DNA from: Flavobacterium ammonificans | GTDB taxonomy: Bacteria; Bacteroidota; Bacteroidia; Flavobacteriales; Flavobacteriaceae | DNA: 64,000 nucleotides | Assembly: GCF_020885975.1 (NCBI RefSeq) | Contig: NZ_AP025183.1 | Location: 1,178,001 to 1,242,000, forward strand | Direction: 5' to 3' | In this document: in pieces, positions 53,401-61,408 of the stretch | How positions within the stretch are numbered: the stretch's first letter is position 1 | Layout: each line of letters begins with the position of its first letter | Position numbers and translations under genes: made by a program | The notes under the pieces: generated by a model | The model's input: the letters and a program-made list of their open reading frames with translations, nothing else | What the model was told of the DNA's origin: nothing | Databases searched by the model: none

Positions 53401-53537
53401 GTTACAGTTACTTCAGGAGGAGCAATATCCGGAAATTGGGTCATAGGCAATTGTGTCAGCGACACGACTCCTAAAAGTACAATCATTAGCGAAATTACAA
53501 TTGAAAGTACGGGTCTATGTATGAATTTTGAAAACAT
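50409..53537 (-). CDS. Efflux RND transporter permease, HAE1 (AcrB-like)
   Basis: A 1042-residue proton-driven inner-membrane drug exporter with twelve membrane helices and two large periplasmic loops. The motif AIGIVVDNAIVVVEAVHAKM near 400-420 contains the paired aspartates region of helix 4, and GAVARLRPILMTSFAFIAGL is conserved near the C-terminal half. It works with the adaptor upstream and the channel downstream. The substrate is unknown; multidrug export is typical of the class. Confidence 0.95.
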   Translation of the reverse strand: MFSKFIHRPVLSIVISLMIVLLGVVSLTQLPMTQFPDIAPPEVTVTTKYTGANAEACVKAVVVTLERAVNGVPGMAYMSSVSGNDGTSVINIIFKAGTDPEIAAVNVQNRVSSVLDELPEEVIKSGVIVEKVQNSMLLYLNVLSSDPNLDEKFLYNFADINILPELKRIEGVGFADIMGQREYAMRVWLNPVKMAAYKISTEDVVQSLKQQNIEAAPGKVGESSGKKEQSLQYVVKYAGKYNTKEQYENVVIKRNFEGELLRLKDVAEIEFGSLDYDVLSKENGKPSAAIVLKQRPGSNASDVIQNIKSKMDELQKTFPSGISYTYSYDVSNFLNASIEGVLYTLIEAFLLVALVVFVFLGDFRSTLIPAIAVPISLIGTFFFMQLFGFSINLITLFALVLAIGIVVDNAIVVVEAVHAKMEELHLDPKAATEEAMKEIGGAIIAITLVMSAVFIPVAFLPGPTGVFYRQFSLTMAIAIVLSGISALTLTPALCALLLKNTHGQERKPTLINRFIDAFNSKYNRVAERYRRLLEIIVNRRVVTVVALLAFCVATFGLGKIVPSGFIPNEDQGTIYASITTPSGATLERSEDVVDAIQKAALENQNVASVSTLAGYNFLTDGTGASYGMNLISLKSWKERNGITDQNIISELKEKTRHIKDAKIEFFTPPPVPGYGNSSGFELRILDKTGKSDLKKLETVATDFANELNKNEAIKNTFSSFDASFPQFMVNIDNAKAAQKGVNINEVLGTLQTYLGSDYATNFIRFNQMYKVMVQSSPEFRSKPEDILKLYTKNSEGEMVAMSSFLTIEKVYGPEQITRYNMYPAAMLNGEPKEGYSSGQAIDAIKKVAEEKLPKGYGFDWGGSSREQANAGNEAVYIFLICLLFIYLLLSAQYESFVLPLAVILSLPTGVFGAFFLLATLGLENNIYAQVAMIMLIGLLGKNAVLIIEFAVLKNKEGLSPLKAAIEGAVARLRPILMTSFAFIAGLIPLVIASGAGAIGNRTIGTAAAGGMLFGTVFGILIIPGLYLIFALIAEKLSKKTTN

Positions 53538-53557
53538 AAGTTGGTTTTATTTATTTC

Positions 53558-54673
53558 TTATTTCAGTTTAGACATTAGCGCTTTCATAGCAATAACTTGT
53601 GGGCTAATTGTATCCCCTTCTTTAAGGTTTTGGATTCCTTCATAGAGTACTTGATCTTCTACTGAAAGTCCGTTTTTGATAATGTACAGATGTTGTAATC
53701 GTTGCTGAACTTCAATTGCTCTTGAACGAACAACATTTTTTTTGTCAATTACAAAAACATATTGTTTGTCTTGAATTTCGAAGGTTGCTTTTTGAGGAAT
53801 TATCAACGCATTTTGAATGGAGTTGGTCAATTGTATTTTCCCACTCGATCCGTGTTTTAATAATAAATTCGGATTTGGGAATTTGGCTCTAAAGGCTATA
53901 TTCCCCGTGTTTTGATCAAATTCACCTTCTATGGTTTCAATGGTTCCTTTGTAATCGTGAGGTTTGTTGTTTGCCAAAAGGAGCGTAATATCATCATGAG
54001 ATTTCTCGCTTCGCTGTTCTTTAATCTGCAAATATTCTTTTTCCGATACATTGAAATAGGCATAAACCTGATTGTTGTTTGAAATGGTGGTTAGCAATGT
54101 GCCTTCATTAATTAAACTTCCAATTTTGAACGGAATTCTATTGATTATCCCATTGAACGGAGCGCGTATTTTAGTCATTGCCAAATGAATTTCGACCGAC
54201 TCTTGATTGGCTTTGTGTTCTTCTACACGTGCTAGAGCAGCAGAATAGTTGGCCTGAGCTTTTTCCAATTCTGTTTTTGAGACTACATTTTTACCAGCTA
54301 ATAATTTCACATTCTGTAAATCCAACTCTGCGTTTTTTGCCTCCGCAATAGCATTTTTTACCATAGCCTTTGCTTTCAAAAGATCTTTTTGAAAAGTTTG
54401 GCTATTGATTGTAAACAAGAGCTGACCTGCTTTTACCGGTTTTCCTTCATCAACATGAATTTTTTCGATAAAGCCATTAATTTTTGTTCTAATTTCCACA
54501 TTTTGAATGGATTGAATATCAGCTACATATTCATTCGTTATGGTAGTATCTACAAGTATTGGTTTTGTTGTGGGATATTTTTCAAAACCAATTTTTTCGT
54601 TTTTATTAGAATTGCAAGCAACTGTTAGGCCTAACAATAAAGTCAGACTAACACACATAGTAATTTTTTTCAT
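53558..54673 (-). CDS. Efflux RND transporter periplasmic adaptor (MFP)
   Basis: A 371-residue lipoprotein adaptor with lipobox LLLGLTVAC (Cys20), split biotinyl-lipoyl-like domain (TKINGFIEKIHVDEGKPVKA), a helical hairpin and a beta-barrel domain. It joins the permease and the outer-membrane channel. It is 20 bases upstream of the permease gene and so is co-transcribed with it. No TetR or two-component regulator is adjacent. Confidence 0.94.
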   Translation of the reverse strand: MKKITMCVSLTLLLGLTVACNSNKNEKIGFEKYPTTKPILVDTTITNEYVADIQSIQNVEIRTKINGFIEKIHVDEGKPVKAGQLLFTINSQTFQKDLLKAKAMVKNAIAEAKNAELDLQNVKLLAGKNVVSKTELEKAQANYSAALARVEEHKANQESVEIHLAMTKIRAPFNGIINRIPFKIGSLINEGTLLTTISNNNQVYAYFNVSEKEYLQIKEQRSEKSHDDITLLLANNKPHDYKGTIETIEGEFDQNTGNIAFRAKFPNPNLLLKHGSSGKIQLTNSIQNALIIPQKATFEIQDKQYVFVIDKKNVVRSRAIEVQQRLQHLYIIKNGLSVEDQVLYEGIQNLKEGDTISPQVIAMKALMSKLK

Positions 54674-54765
54674 TTATAGAATAATTAAAAGGTATTGTTA
54701 ATGTAAATAACAAGAAGAATGGGTTACACGTTCAAAGTACAACCGAAATAACTATTTAGTAAATG

Positions 54766-55116
54766 CTACACCTGAGGCGGTGGAGATACAATGTCAATTT
54801 GAAATTGCAATTGGTCTGATTCTTTGTAATTGAAAGATAAAGAATTAGATATAAGTTGTTTTGGAACTTTAAATTCGAAGAAAATTTTTGAAATCCAGTA
54901 ATCAGTGGTGTCTTCTATATCAATATTAGTTAACTGATTATTGTCTGTAGAATTGTCGTTGCCCGAGTTGTTGTCAGCATCATGCATTGCAATTAAATTG
55001 AACGCAGACTCTTTCTCTAAAGAAATTTCAAAGGTAGTAAGACCCACCATAATTGCATAAATTGAAAATGCAATCAAGGAGAGTATTTTGCCTGTATTTG
55101 AAACTTTGTTTTTCAT
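54766..55116 (-). CDS. Small membrane-anchored hypothetical protein upstream of the RND operon
   Basis: A 116-residue protein with one N-terminal membrane segment (about 10-30), an Asn/Asp-rich linker (HDADNNSGNDNSTDNNQLTN) and a C-terminal soluble part ending SPPPQV. I do not recognise the family. ATG at 55116 is preferred over TTG at 55164, since a perfect -7 box lies between them. It is 92 bases upstream of the adaptor gene on the same strand and may be the first gene of the efflux transcript. Confidence 0.7.
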   Translation of the reverse strand: MKNKVSNTGKILSLIAFSIYAIMVGLTTFEISLEKESAFNLIAMHDADNNSGNDNSTDNNQLTNIDIEDTTDYWISKIFFEFKVPKQLISNSLSFNYKESDQLQFQIDIVSPPPQV

Positions 55117-55125
55117 ATTTGAGTG

Positions 55126-55133
55126 CAAATATA
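55126..55133 (-). promoter_or_regulatory. -7 promoter box upstream of the small membrane protein
   Basis: Minus-strand TATATTTG, ten bases before the ATG at 55116. It may start the efflux operon transcript. Confidence 0.5.
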
Positions 55134-55317
55134 TCTCAATACAATTCCTGAAATAATTTTTCAAAAAAATTTAATTTTTTTTTAACTATTTATTTTTGCT
55201 AAATGAAGCTTTTAAGGAGTTAAATGAATGATTTTAAAATAGTTAAATCTATAATTAAAATTATTTTTTTGCTTTTATACTAACAAATAGTTAACGTATT
55301 TATCTTTAGTATTGAAT

Positions 55318-55347
55318 TGCCTAATTATTGAATTAGTTTATCTTTGC
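55318..55347 (+). promoter_or_regulatory. Promoter of ffh
   Basis: TTG at 55318-55320, a 19-base spacer and a perfect TATCTTTG at 55340-55347, 21 bases before the ATG. Confidence 0.75.
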
Positions 55348-55368
55348 GTTTCAAAAAAAGTATAGAGT

Positions 55369-56727
55369 ATGTTTAGTAATTTAAGCGAAAAATTAGATAA
55401 AGCCTTTCACGTATTAAAAGGACACGGAAAAATCACTGAGATTAATGTTGCGGAAACTTTGAAAGAAGTGCGTCGTGCGTTATTGGATGCCGATGTGAAC
55501 TTTAAAATTGCCAAAGATTTTACTGCCAAAGTAAAAGACAAAGCGATGGGTCAAGATGTATTGACGACATTGCAACCAGGGCAATTGTTAGTGAAGTTGG
55601 TCAAAGACGAATTGACTGAATTGATGGGTGGCGATGTGGCTGGAATTAATCTTTCGGGAGCGCCAACGGTGATCTTGATGTCGGGTTTACAAGGTTCGGG
55701 AAAAACGACTTTCTCTGGAAAATTAGCTAATTATTTACAAACTAAAAAAGGAAAGAAACCACTTTTGGTGGCTTGTGATATTTACCGTCCAGCTGCGATT
55801 CAGCAATTGTATGTGGTAGGAGATTCGATTGGTGTTGAGGTGTACTCAGAACCAGAAAATAAAAATCCTGTTGAGATTGCACAAAACGCTATCAAACACG
55901 CTAAAGCCAATGGTTTTAACGTAGTGATTGTCGATACCGCTGGTCGTCTAGCAGTAGATGAGGAAATGATGAACGAAATTGAACGCGTTCATAAAGCGAT
56001 TCAACCGCAAGAAACTTTGTTTGTTGTCGATTCGATGACTGGACAAGATGCGGTAAATACAGCTAAAACTTTCAACGACAGATTGAATTTTGACGGAGTT
56101 ATCTTAACCAAATTAGATGGAGATACTCGTGGTGGAGCCGCGCTTTCTATTAAATCAGTAGTGAACAAGCCGATTAAGTTTGTGGGTACTGGCGAAAAAA
56201 TGGAAGCGATTGATGTGTTCTATCCAGATCGTATGGCAGAACGTATCCTTGGAATGGGAGACGTTGTGTCTTTGGTAGAAAGAGCGCAAGAGCAATACAA
56301 CGAAGAAGAAGCTCGAAAATTACAGAAGAAAATTGCGAAGAACGAATTTGGTTTTGACGATTTCTTGTCACAAATTCAACAAGTAAAGAAAATGGGTAAT
56401 ATGAAAGACTTGGTGGGAATGATACCAGGTGCTTCTAAAGCCATGAAAGATGTAGAGATTGAAGACGATGCTTTCAAACATATTGAAGCGATTATCCATT
56501 CGATGACGCCTATTGAAAGAAGCAAACCCGCTTTGATTGATATGAAACGTAAAACGAGAATTGCTAAAGGTTCTGGTACCAAAATCGAACAGGTGAATCA
56601 ATTGATGAAACAGTTTGAGCAAATGAGTAAAATGATGAAAATGATGCAAGGCCCTGGAGGTAAAAACCTAATGAAAATGATGGGCGGAATGAAAGGAATG
56701 CCAGGTGGTATGCCGGGGATGAGATAA
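55369..56727 (+). CDS. ffh: Signal recognition particle protein
   Basis: A 452-residue SRP GTPase. The N domain is at 1-95, the P-loop GLQGSGKTT at 106-114, DTAGR near 190 and TKLDGD near 246. The C-terminal methionine-rich M domain (about 300-452) ends in a Met/Gly-rich tail (MMGGMKGMPGGMPGMR). It binds signal sequences and the SRP RNA and targets membrane proteins with FtsY. Confidence 0.97.
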   Translation: MFSNLSEKLDKAFHVLKGHGKITEINVAETLKEVRRALLDADVNFKIAKDFTAKVKDKAMGQDVLTTLQPGQLLVKLVKDELTELMGGDVAGINLSGAPTVILMSGLQGSGKTTFSGKLANYLQTKKGKKPLLVACDIYRPAAIQQLYVVGDSIGVEVYSEPENKNPVEIAQNAIKHAKANGFNVVIVDTAGRLAVDEEMMNEIERVHKAIQPQETLFVVDSMTGQDAVNTAKTFNDRLNFDGVILTKLDGDTRGGAALSIKSVVNKPIKFVGTGEKMEAIDVFYPDRMAERILGMGDVVSLVERAQEQYNEEEARKLQKKIAKNEFGFDDFLSQIQQVKKMGNMKDLVGMIPGASKAMKDVEIEDDAFKHIEAIIHSMTPIERSKPALIDMKRKTRIAKGSGTKIEQVNQLMKQFEQMSKMMKMMQGPGGKNLMKMMGGMKGMPGGMPGMR

Positions 56728-56730
56728 TTA

Positions 56731-56804
56731 AAGGTTAAAAGGTTATAAGGTTATAAGGTTAAAAGGTTATAAGGTTATAAGGTTAAGAGATTAAAAGGTT
56801 AAAA
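56731..56804 (+). repeat. AAGGTTAT-type tandem repeat between ffh and folD
   Basis: About nine units of 7-8 bases of the form AAGGTTAT, alternating with AAGGTTAA, run from 56731 to 56804. The gap to folD then holds AT-rich DNA without other features. The units resemble slippage-prone short tandem repeats. Confidence 0.85.
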
Positions 56805-56877
56805 TTACAACACACTATTCAGGGTTTATTTTTTTAAGTTTAAACATATAAACTCCTAAACAACTAAACTATATATA

Positions 56878-57759
56878 ATGCAACTACTAGACGGAAAAAA
56901 GACTTCGGAAGAAATCAAGCAAGAAATTGCAGCTGAGGTTCAAATAATGAAAGCCAAAGGCGAGAAAGTACCTCACTTAGCCGCAGTTTTGGTTGGGAAT
57001 AACGGCGCTAGCTTGACTTATGTGGGCAGCAAAGTGCGTTCTTGTGAACAAATTGGTTTCGAATCGACTTTGGTGTCTTTGCCAGAAACGATTACCGAAA
57101 GCGAATTGTTAGCTAAGATTGCTGATTTGAACGAAGACGACAATTTGGACGGCTTTATTGTTCAGTTGCCTTTGCCAAAACACATCAACGAAGAAAAGAT
57201 ATTGATGGCGATTCACCCGGATAAAGATGTGGATGGTTTTCACCCAACGAATTTTGGTAAAATGGCTTTGGAAATGGAAACCTTTTTGCCAGCTACTCCG
57301 TTTGGAATCATGCAGTTGTTAGAACGTTACAAAGTGGAAACCGCAGGAAAACATACTGTCGTTATTGGAAGAAGTCATATTGTAGGACGTCCAATGAGTA
57401 TTTTGATGAGTCGCAAAGGCTATCCTGGAGATTCAACGGTAACCTTAACTCACAGTAGAACCAAAAACATTGAAGAATATACTAAGAATGCCGATATTAT
57501 TATCACTGCTTTAGGCGTGCCTAATTATTTAAAAGCGAATATGGTGAAAGACGGTGTTGTAGTTATTGACGTGGGTATTACTAGAGTAGAAGATGCTTCG
57601 CACCCAAAAGGCTATGTAATTACTGGTGACGTTGATTTTGATGAGGTAAGTAAAAAATCTTCTTTTATTACGCCAGTTCCTGGTGGAGTAGGACCTATGA
57701 CTATTGCGATGTTGTTGAAAAACACGCTTTTGGCAAGACAAATTAGAGCTAGAAAATAA
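56878..57759 (+). CDS. folD: Bifunctional methylenetetrahydrofolate dehydrogenase/cyclohydrolase
   Basis: A 293-residue one-carbon enzyme that converts 5,10-methylene-THF to 10-formyl-THF. Active-site Lys is in TYVGSKVRSCEQIGF near 48-62, and the conserved DGFIVQLPLPKHI, VDGFHP and VIGRSHIVGRPM segments are present; PGGVGPMTIAMLLKNT is the C-terminal signature. Length is normal. Confidence 0.97.
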   Translation: MQLLDGKKTSEEIKQEIAAEVQIMKAKGEKVPHLAAVLVGNNGASLTYVGSKVRSCEQIGFESTLVSLPETITESELLAKIADLNEDDNLDGFIVQLPLPKHINEEKILMAIHPDKDVDGFHPTNFGKMALEMETFLPATPFGIMQLLERYKVETAGKHTVVIGRSHIVGRPMSILMSRKGYPGDSTVTLTHSRTKNIEEYTKNADIIITALGVPNYLKANMVKDGVVVIDVGITRVEDASHPKGYVITGDVDFDEVSKKSSFITPVPGGVGPMTIAMLLKNTLLARQIRARK

Positions 57760-57776
57760 AAGAATATAGAATAAGC

Positions 57777-57913
57777 AAAAGAGGTTGTCTTAAAAGCTAC
57801 ATTTTTGTCATTCCGAATTTATTTCGGAATCTTTAAATATTGAAATCAAATATTTATAGAAACTGAAACAAGTTCAGTTTGACAAGTATAAAACTTTTAT
57901 GACAACCTCTTTT
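57777..57913. repeat. 137-bp element with terminal inverted repeats between folD and rluF
   Basis: AAAAGAGGTTGTC (57777-57789) is the exact inverted partner of GACAACCTCTTTT (57901-57913). Inside is a second hairpin ATTCCGAATTTATTTCGGAAT at about 57813-57833 and an AAACTGAAAC / AGTTCAGTTT pair. It may act as a terminator for the convergent folD and rluF genes. Confidence 0.8.
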
Positions 57914-57919
57914 TTAGTA

Positions 57920-58732
57920 TTAGTTTCTTCTGAATTTAGAATCATCCCTTCTTGGAAATTCTATTTTTCGTCGGCTAGGTTCTGCTTTGGGCAAACTGGC
58001 TTCTTCGGTTTTACTGGAAGGTGCAATCAGTTGGTTTAATTCTTTGATCTCAGCATCGGTCAATTCGCGGTAGCGCCCCACAGGAACATCTAGCGAGATA
58101 TTGATAATTCGGATGCGTTTCAAAGCGGTTACTTCGTAGCCTAAATATTCACACATTCTACGAATTTGGCGATTTAAACCTTGAGTTAAAATAATTTTGA
58201 AGGTGTATTTGCTAATTTGTTCCACCTTACATTTTCGGGTTACGGTTTCCAAAATAGGAACACCATTACCCATACGCTCTATAAAACGATCGGTTATGGG
58301 TCTATTTACAGTTACTGTATATTCTTTTTCGTGATTGTTTCTGGCACGCAATATTTTGTTGACAATATCACCGTCATTGGTCATAAAAATCAATCCTTCA
58401 CTGGCTTTGTCTAAACGACCAATAGGAAAAATACGTTTGGGATAGTTGATGTAATCGACAATATTATCGCGAACGTCCAAATTAGTCGTACATTCAATAC
58501 CAACCGGTTTATTGAAAGCCAAATAAATGGATTTCTCATTTTTCTCTACAATCAGTTTGCCGTCTATACGCACTTCGTCATCAGGAGACACTTTGGTACC
58601 CATTTCAGGAACAATTCCGTTAATGGTCACTCTTCCTTCTTCAATGAGCTTATCGGCTTCTCTGCGCGAGCAATAGCCGGTTTCTCCAATGAATTTATTA
58701 AGGCGTTTTAGATTTTCGTTTGTATTTTCCAA
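57920..58732 (-). CDS. rluF: 23S rRNA pseudouridine synthase, RluF/RsuA family
   Basis: A 270-residue protein with an N-terminal S4 RNA-binding domain (about 9-57, RLNKFIGETGYCSRREAD) and a RsuA-type catalytic domain with the nucleophile D108 in GRLDKASEGL. QGLNRQIRRMCEYLGYEV is the family signature. The KRIRIINI-type text favours RluF over RsuA. The start is TTG at 58732; no in-frame ATG exists between the upstream stop and the conserved region. Confidence 0.88.
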   Translation of the reverse strand: MENTNENLKRLNKFIGETGYCSRREADKLIEEGRVTINGIVPEMGTKVSPDDEVRIDGKLIVEKNEKSIYLAFNKPVGIECTTNLDVRDNIVDYINYPKRIFPIGRLDKASEGLIFMTNDGDIVNKILRARNNHEKEYTVTVNRPITDRFIERMGNGVPILETVTRKCKVEQISKYTFKIILTQGLNRQIRRMCEYLGYEVTALKRIRIINISLDVPVGRYRELTDAEIKELNQLIAPSSKTEEASLPKAEPSRRKIEFPRRDDSKFRRN

Positions 58733-58827
58733 AGGATCAGTTGAATCTATAAATTACGTATACTAATTTTAAGCGTGGTCAAAGATACAAACTAGAAATG
58801 TTTTTAAACTAGGATTGTAGGTCAAAA

Positions 58828-58856
58828 TAAAAAAGGTGCTTTATTCAAGCACCTTT
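58828..58856 (-). terminator. Terminator of the sigma/anti-sigma/OMP operon
   Basis: AAAGGTGCTT and AAGCACCTTT form a 10-bp stem, followed on the minus strand by a run of T. It ends transcription from the gene at 58867. Confidence 0.8.
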
Positions 58857-58866
58857 AAAGTTTGGT

Positions 58867-59994
58867 TTAATTAAAATCCCAACGAATACCAAATGAGACA
58901 TTATTTAATGGTACATGATTGATATCGGAATTCTTTTTAAACACTGGATTCAGATCGTATTTGAAATACAAACTTGTCGCGCGATAACCAATGTAAGTAC
59001 TCAATCCATAATTGAAATCAGACACATTGAAATCTCCTTTTTGTTTGGTTTTTTCTGTATCTCCATCCACCTCAATGTGAAGTAATTGTTTGGATTTAAT
59101 TCGAACCCCAGCATATCCACCAATTCCCAAACGAATTGATTCGTGTGTTCTAAAATAGGATGTAGTGCCGTCTTTCGAATATTTTTTTGGTGTAAAATCG
59201 AATTCTAAATGAAATGGTGCAACCAAATACACATTTCTTAATCGCGACTCTTCTAAATCAAAATTTGAAGTTGCTAAATAGGTTTGATTTCCACTCTTTA
59301 CAAAATAACGATTGTCTGTAGGACGCAAATTATTATACATGACAGAGAAACCATATTTTGCATGAACTAAATTATGATTTTTGATTAGTCTACTGTTATA
59401 GGTAACTCCCCATTCATAAAAATGAGATCCCCAAACTCTAAAATCTGAATTTTCTATATCTTTTAGTTCCGGAATAGCATTGTTTAATCCCATAGCAAAA
59501 ACAAATTGTGAGGTAGTCCTTTTGGATTTGCGTTCGATTTTATCTTGCTCACCTTTGTAAACCTTCATTGTAGTGAGATTAATTTCTGTTCTATTTTTTC
59601 CTATTGAATCATTTCGACTACTACCTAGAATAATTGTAGTCCCTCCTTTTTTTAGTTTTTCTTCCGAAACTGTAAATTTACCATCTACTTTATCTTGTAC
59701 CAATTGTGCTAATTTAGCCTCTTCCATTGCTACTTTATTTTCAATATTTTTAGCGAATTCTTCTGCAATTTTCTGTTTAAGTTCTTTTCCTTTTTCTGCT
59801 GTGATTTTTCCTTCTTTAACTTGTAGGTCAATGGCTTCGACTTCAACTTTTAAGTTATTTTTTTCCTTATTGGTAATTAATTCAATATTTGAAGCAATTT
59901 CTTTTACTTGTTTTTCAAATGTTTTTTCTTGCGCTACTACTTTACTTAATAAGCTCACAATAAGTATAACAGTGTAAATTATAATTTTTTGCAT
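58867..59994 (-). CDS. Outer-membrane beta-barrel protein with N-terminal coiled coil
   Basis: A 375-residue exported protein: signal peptide (1-21, ending KVVAQ), a charged helical coiled-coil region (about 25-120, with repeated E/K heptads such as KELKQKIAEEFAKNIENKVA), a linker with GGTTIILGSSRNDS, and a beta-strand-rich C-terminal barrel (about 165-375). The last strand ends NNVSFGIRWDFN with a C-terminal aromatic-like pattern. I do not recognise a named family. It is the third gene of an operon behind an ECF sigma factor and an anti-sigma-like gene, so it may be the regulated target. Confidence 0.8.
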   Translation of the reverse strand: MQKIIIYTVILIVSLLSKVVAQEKTFEKQVKEIASNIELITNKEKNNLKVEVEAIDLQVKEGKITAEKGKELKQKIAEEFAKNIENKVAMEEAKLAQLVQDKVDGKFTVSEEKLKKGGTTIILGSSRNDSIGKNRTEINLTTMKVYKGEQDKIERKSKRTTSQFVFAMGLNNAIPELKDIENSDFRVWGSHFYEWGVTYNSRLIKNHNLVHAKYGFSVMYNNLRPTDNRYFVKSGNQTYLATSNFDLEESRLRNVYLVAPFHLEFDFTPKKYSKDGTTSYFRTHESIRLGIGGYAGVRIKSKQLLHIEVDGDTEKTKQKGDFNVSDFNYGLSTYIGYRATSLYFKYDLNPVFKKNSDINHVPLNNVSFGIRWDFN

Positions 59995-60029
59995 GGTGAT
60001 TTAATTTTTAATTAGTGTACGATTTTGAT

Positions 60030-60719
60030 TTATTCGAAATTTCTGTTGGCAATGACTGACTTAATTCGGTTATAGTTTTTGTTTAATTTGTCTAGTGTAG
60101 TTTCGCGATACACACTGTCTAATTCTTTTTCAACGCCGGTAAGCAGTGTTGCGGCATTTATTTTTATTTTATTTTTTGAAACAGTATTTCTGGTAGGATT
60201 GGTTGTTTTTTGACCGGTCTCTATTTCATTTAAAAGTGCCTCAGGACTCATGTATTTGTATGTTGTTGGCGAAGTGGCTTTTGAATTAGTGACTATTTCT
60301 TGAGTAACTATTTTTTGAATGGGTTCCAATTCTTGGTTACTCTTTTCCTCAGAAATGATAGTTTTAGTATTGATTTTGTTTGACTCATTTTGAGTCAAAA
60401 TCGGGAATGTTTTTTCGACTGCAATTGTTGCAATAGGTGTTGCTGTCACCGAATCATTTTTTGATTCCGCTACGGTTGCAACAGCAATTGAATCATCAAT
60501 TTGAGTGGTGGATGTTGAGGTTGTAGTGTAGAGAATTCCTAATCCAAAAAATACTACTACTGCAGCGGCTATAGCCAGCCAGTTATAATTTGGTTTTGCC
60601 TTTTCATTCTCTGTACTGTTTAGCATCGCGTCTAATCGATCCCAGCTAGCTGCAGACGGCTGAATGGTTCTGTCATTCAATTTCTTTTTGATTTGATTCT
60701 CGATTTTATTTTGTTCCAT
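60030..60719 (-). CDS. Anti-sigma-factor-like membrane protein
   Basis: A 229-residue single-pass protein. The cytoplasmic N-terminus (1-45) contains RTIQPSAASWDRLDAMLN, a common opening in flavobacterial anti-sigma-like partners; the membrane segment is at about 46-65; and a Ser/Thr/Glu-rich extracytoplasmic part with repeated TTT/ATPIATIAVE follows. It overlaps the sigma-factor gene by 14 bases, so the two proteins are made together. The role as anti-sigma factor is inferred from position and topology. Confidence 0.75.
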   Translation of the reverse strand: MEQNKIENQIKKKLNDRTIQPSAASWDRLDAMLNSTENEKAKPNYNWLAIAAAVVVFFGLGILYTTTSTSTTQIDDSIAVATVAESKNDSVTATPIATIAVEKTFPILTQNESNKINTKTIISEEKSNQELEPIQKIVTQEIVTNSKATSPTTYKYMSPEALLNEIETGQKTTNPTRNTVSKNKIKINAATLLTGVEKELDSVYRETTLDKLNKNYNRIKSVIANRNFE

Positions 60720-61275
60720 TGAGTCTCTTTTTTAATTCAAATAGTTGGTGTTGTAACAACTTTCGTGCGTGCGATAATTGTGACTTTGATGTTCCTTCGC
60801 TTATTTTGAGCATTGTTGCTATTTCATGATGTTTAAATCCTTCAATAGCGTATAAATTGAATACCATTTTATAACCATCAGGTAAATTGTCAATTAAATA
60901 TTGAATATCATCTATTGCAAAATCTTCCATTTCATATGAAGATTCCTTTTCGCTTACTATAAAGTCTTCATTATTTTGATGAACGATATGGTTTTTTTTT
61001 GCTCTTATAAAATCAATGCATTCATAAATCATAATGCGTCGAATCCAACCTTCAAAACTTCCTTTGTGTTCAAATTTTTTCAAATTGGAAAACACTTTCA
61101 TGAAGCCAGTTAATAGAATGTCTTCTGCATGGTGAATGTCACTGATGTAATTTCTGCAAACGCCTAACATCTTTGGAGAAAATTGATCATAGATCTGTTT
61201 TTGAGCCTGCCGATTGTTAGCAATGGCTAAATCAATGATTTGTTTTTCTTCTTGATGTATTGGAATTACTTTCAT
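60706..61275 (-). CDS. RNA polymerase ECF-type sigma factor
   Basis: A 189-residue sigma-70 family factor with region 2 (about 25-95; FEGWIRRIMIYECIDFIRAK) and region 4 (about 120-180; FNLYAIEGFKHHEIATMLKI and EGTSKSQLSHARKLL). This is the group of ECF factors common in Bacteroidota, usually controlled by a membrane anti-sigma protein. It is the first gene of the operon with the anti-sigma-like and outer-membrane proteins. A weak upstream TAATTTAG box lies about 15 bases before the start. Confidence 0.93.
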   Translation of the reverse strand: MKVIPIHQEEKQIIDLAIANNRQAQKQIYDQFSPKMLGVCRNYISDIHHAEDILLTGFMKVFSNLKKFEHKGSFEGWIRRIMIYECIDFIRAKKNHIVHQNNEDFIVSEKESSYEMEDFAIDDIQYLIDNLPDGYKMVFNLYAIEGFKHHEIATMLKISEGTSKSQLSHARKLLQHQLFELKKRLNGTK

Positions 61276-61408
61276 TTACAATTTTCTAAATTATAATTCG
61301 ATTTATAAATTAGTTGTTATAGTAATAGACGAGTGTGGATGAGAAAAGGTTGTATGCGATCCACTATTTTTATTTTAAAAAGTAAAAATATTGAAAAAAA
61401 GTACGGGT

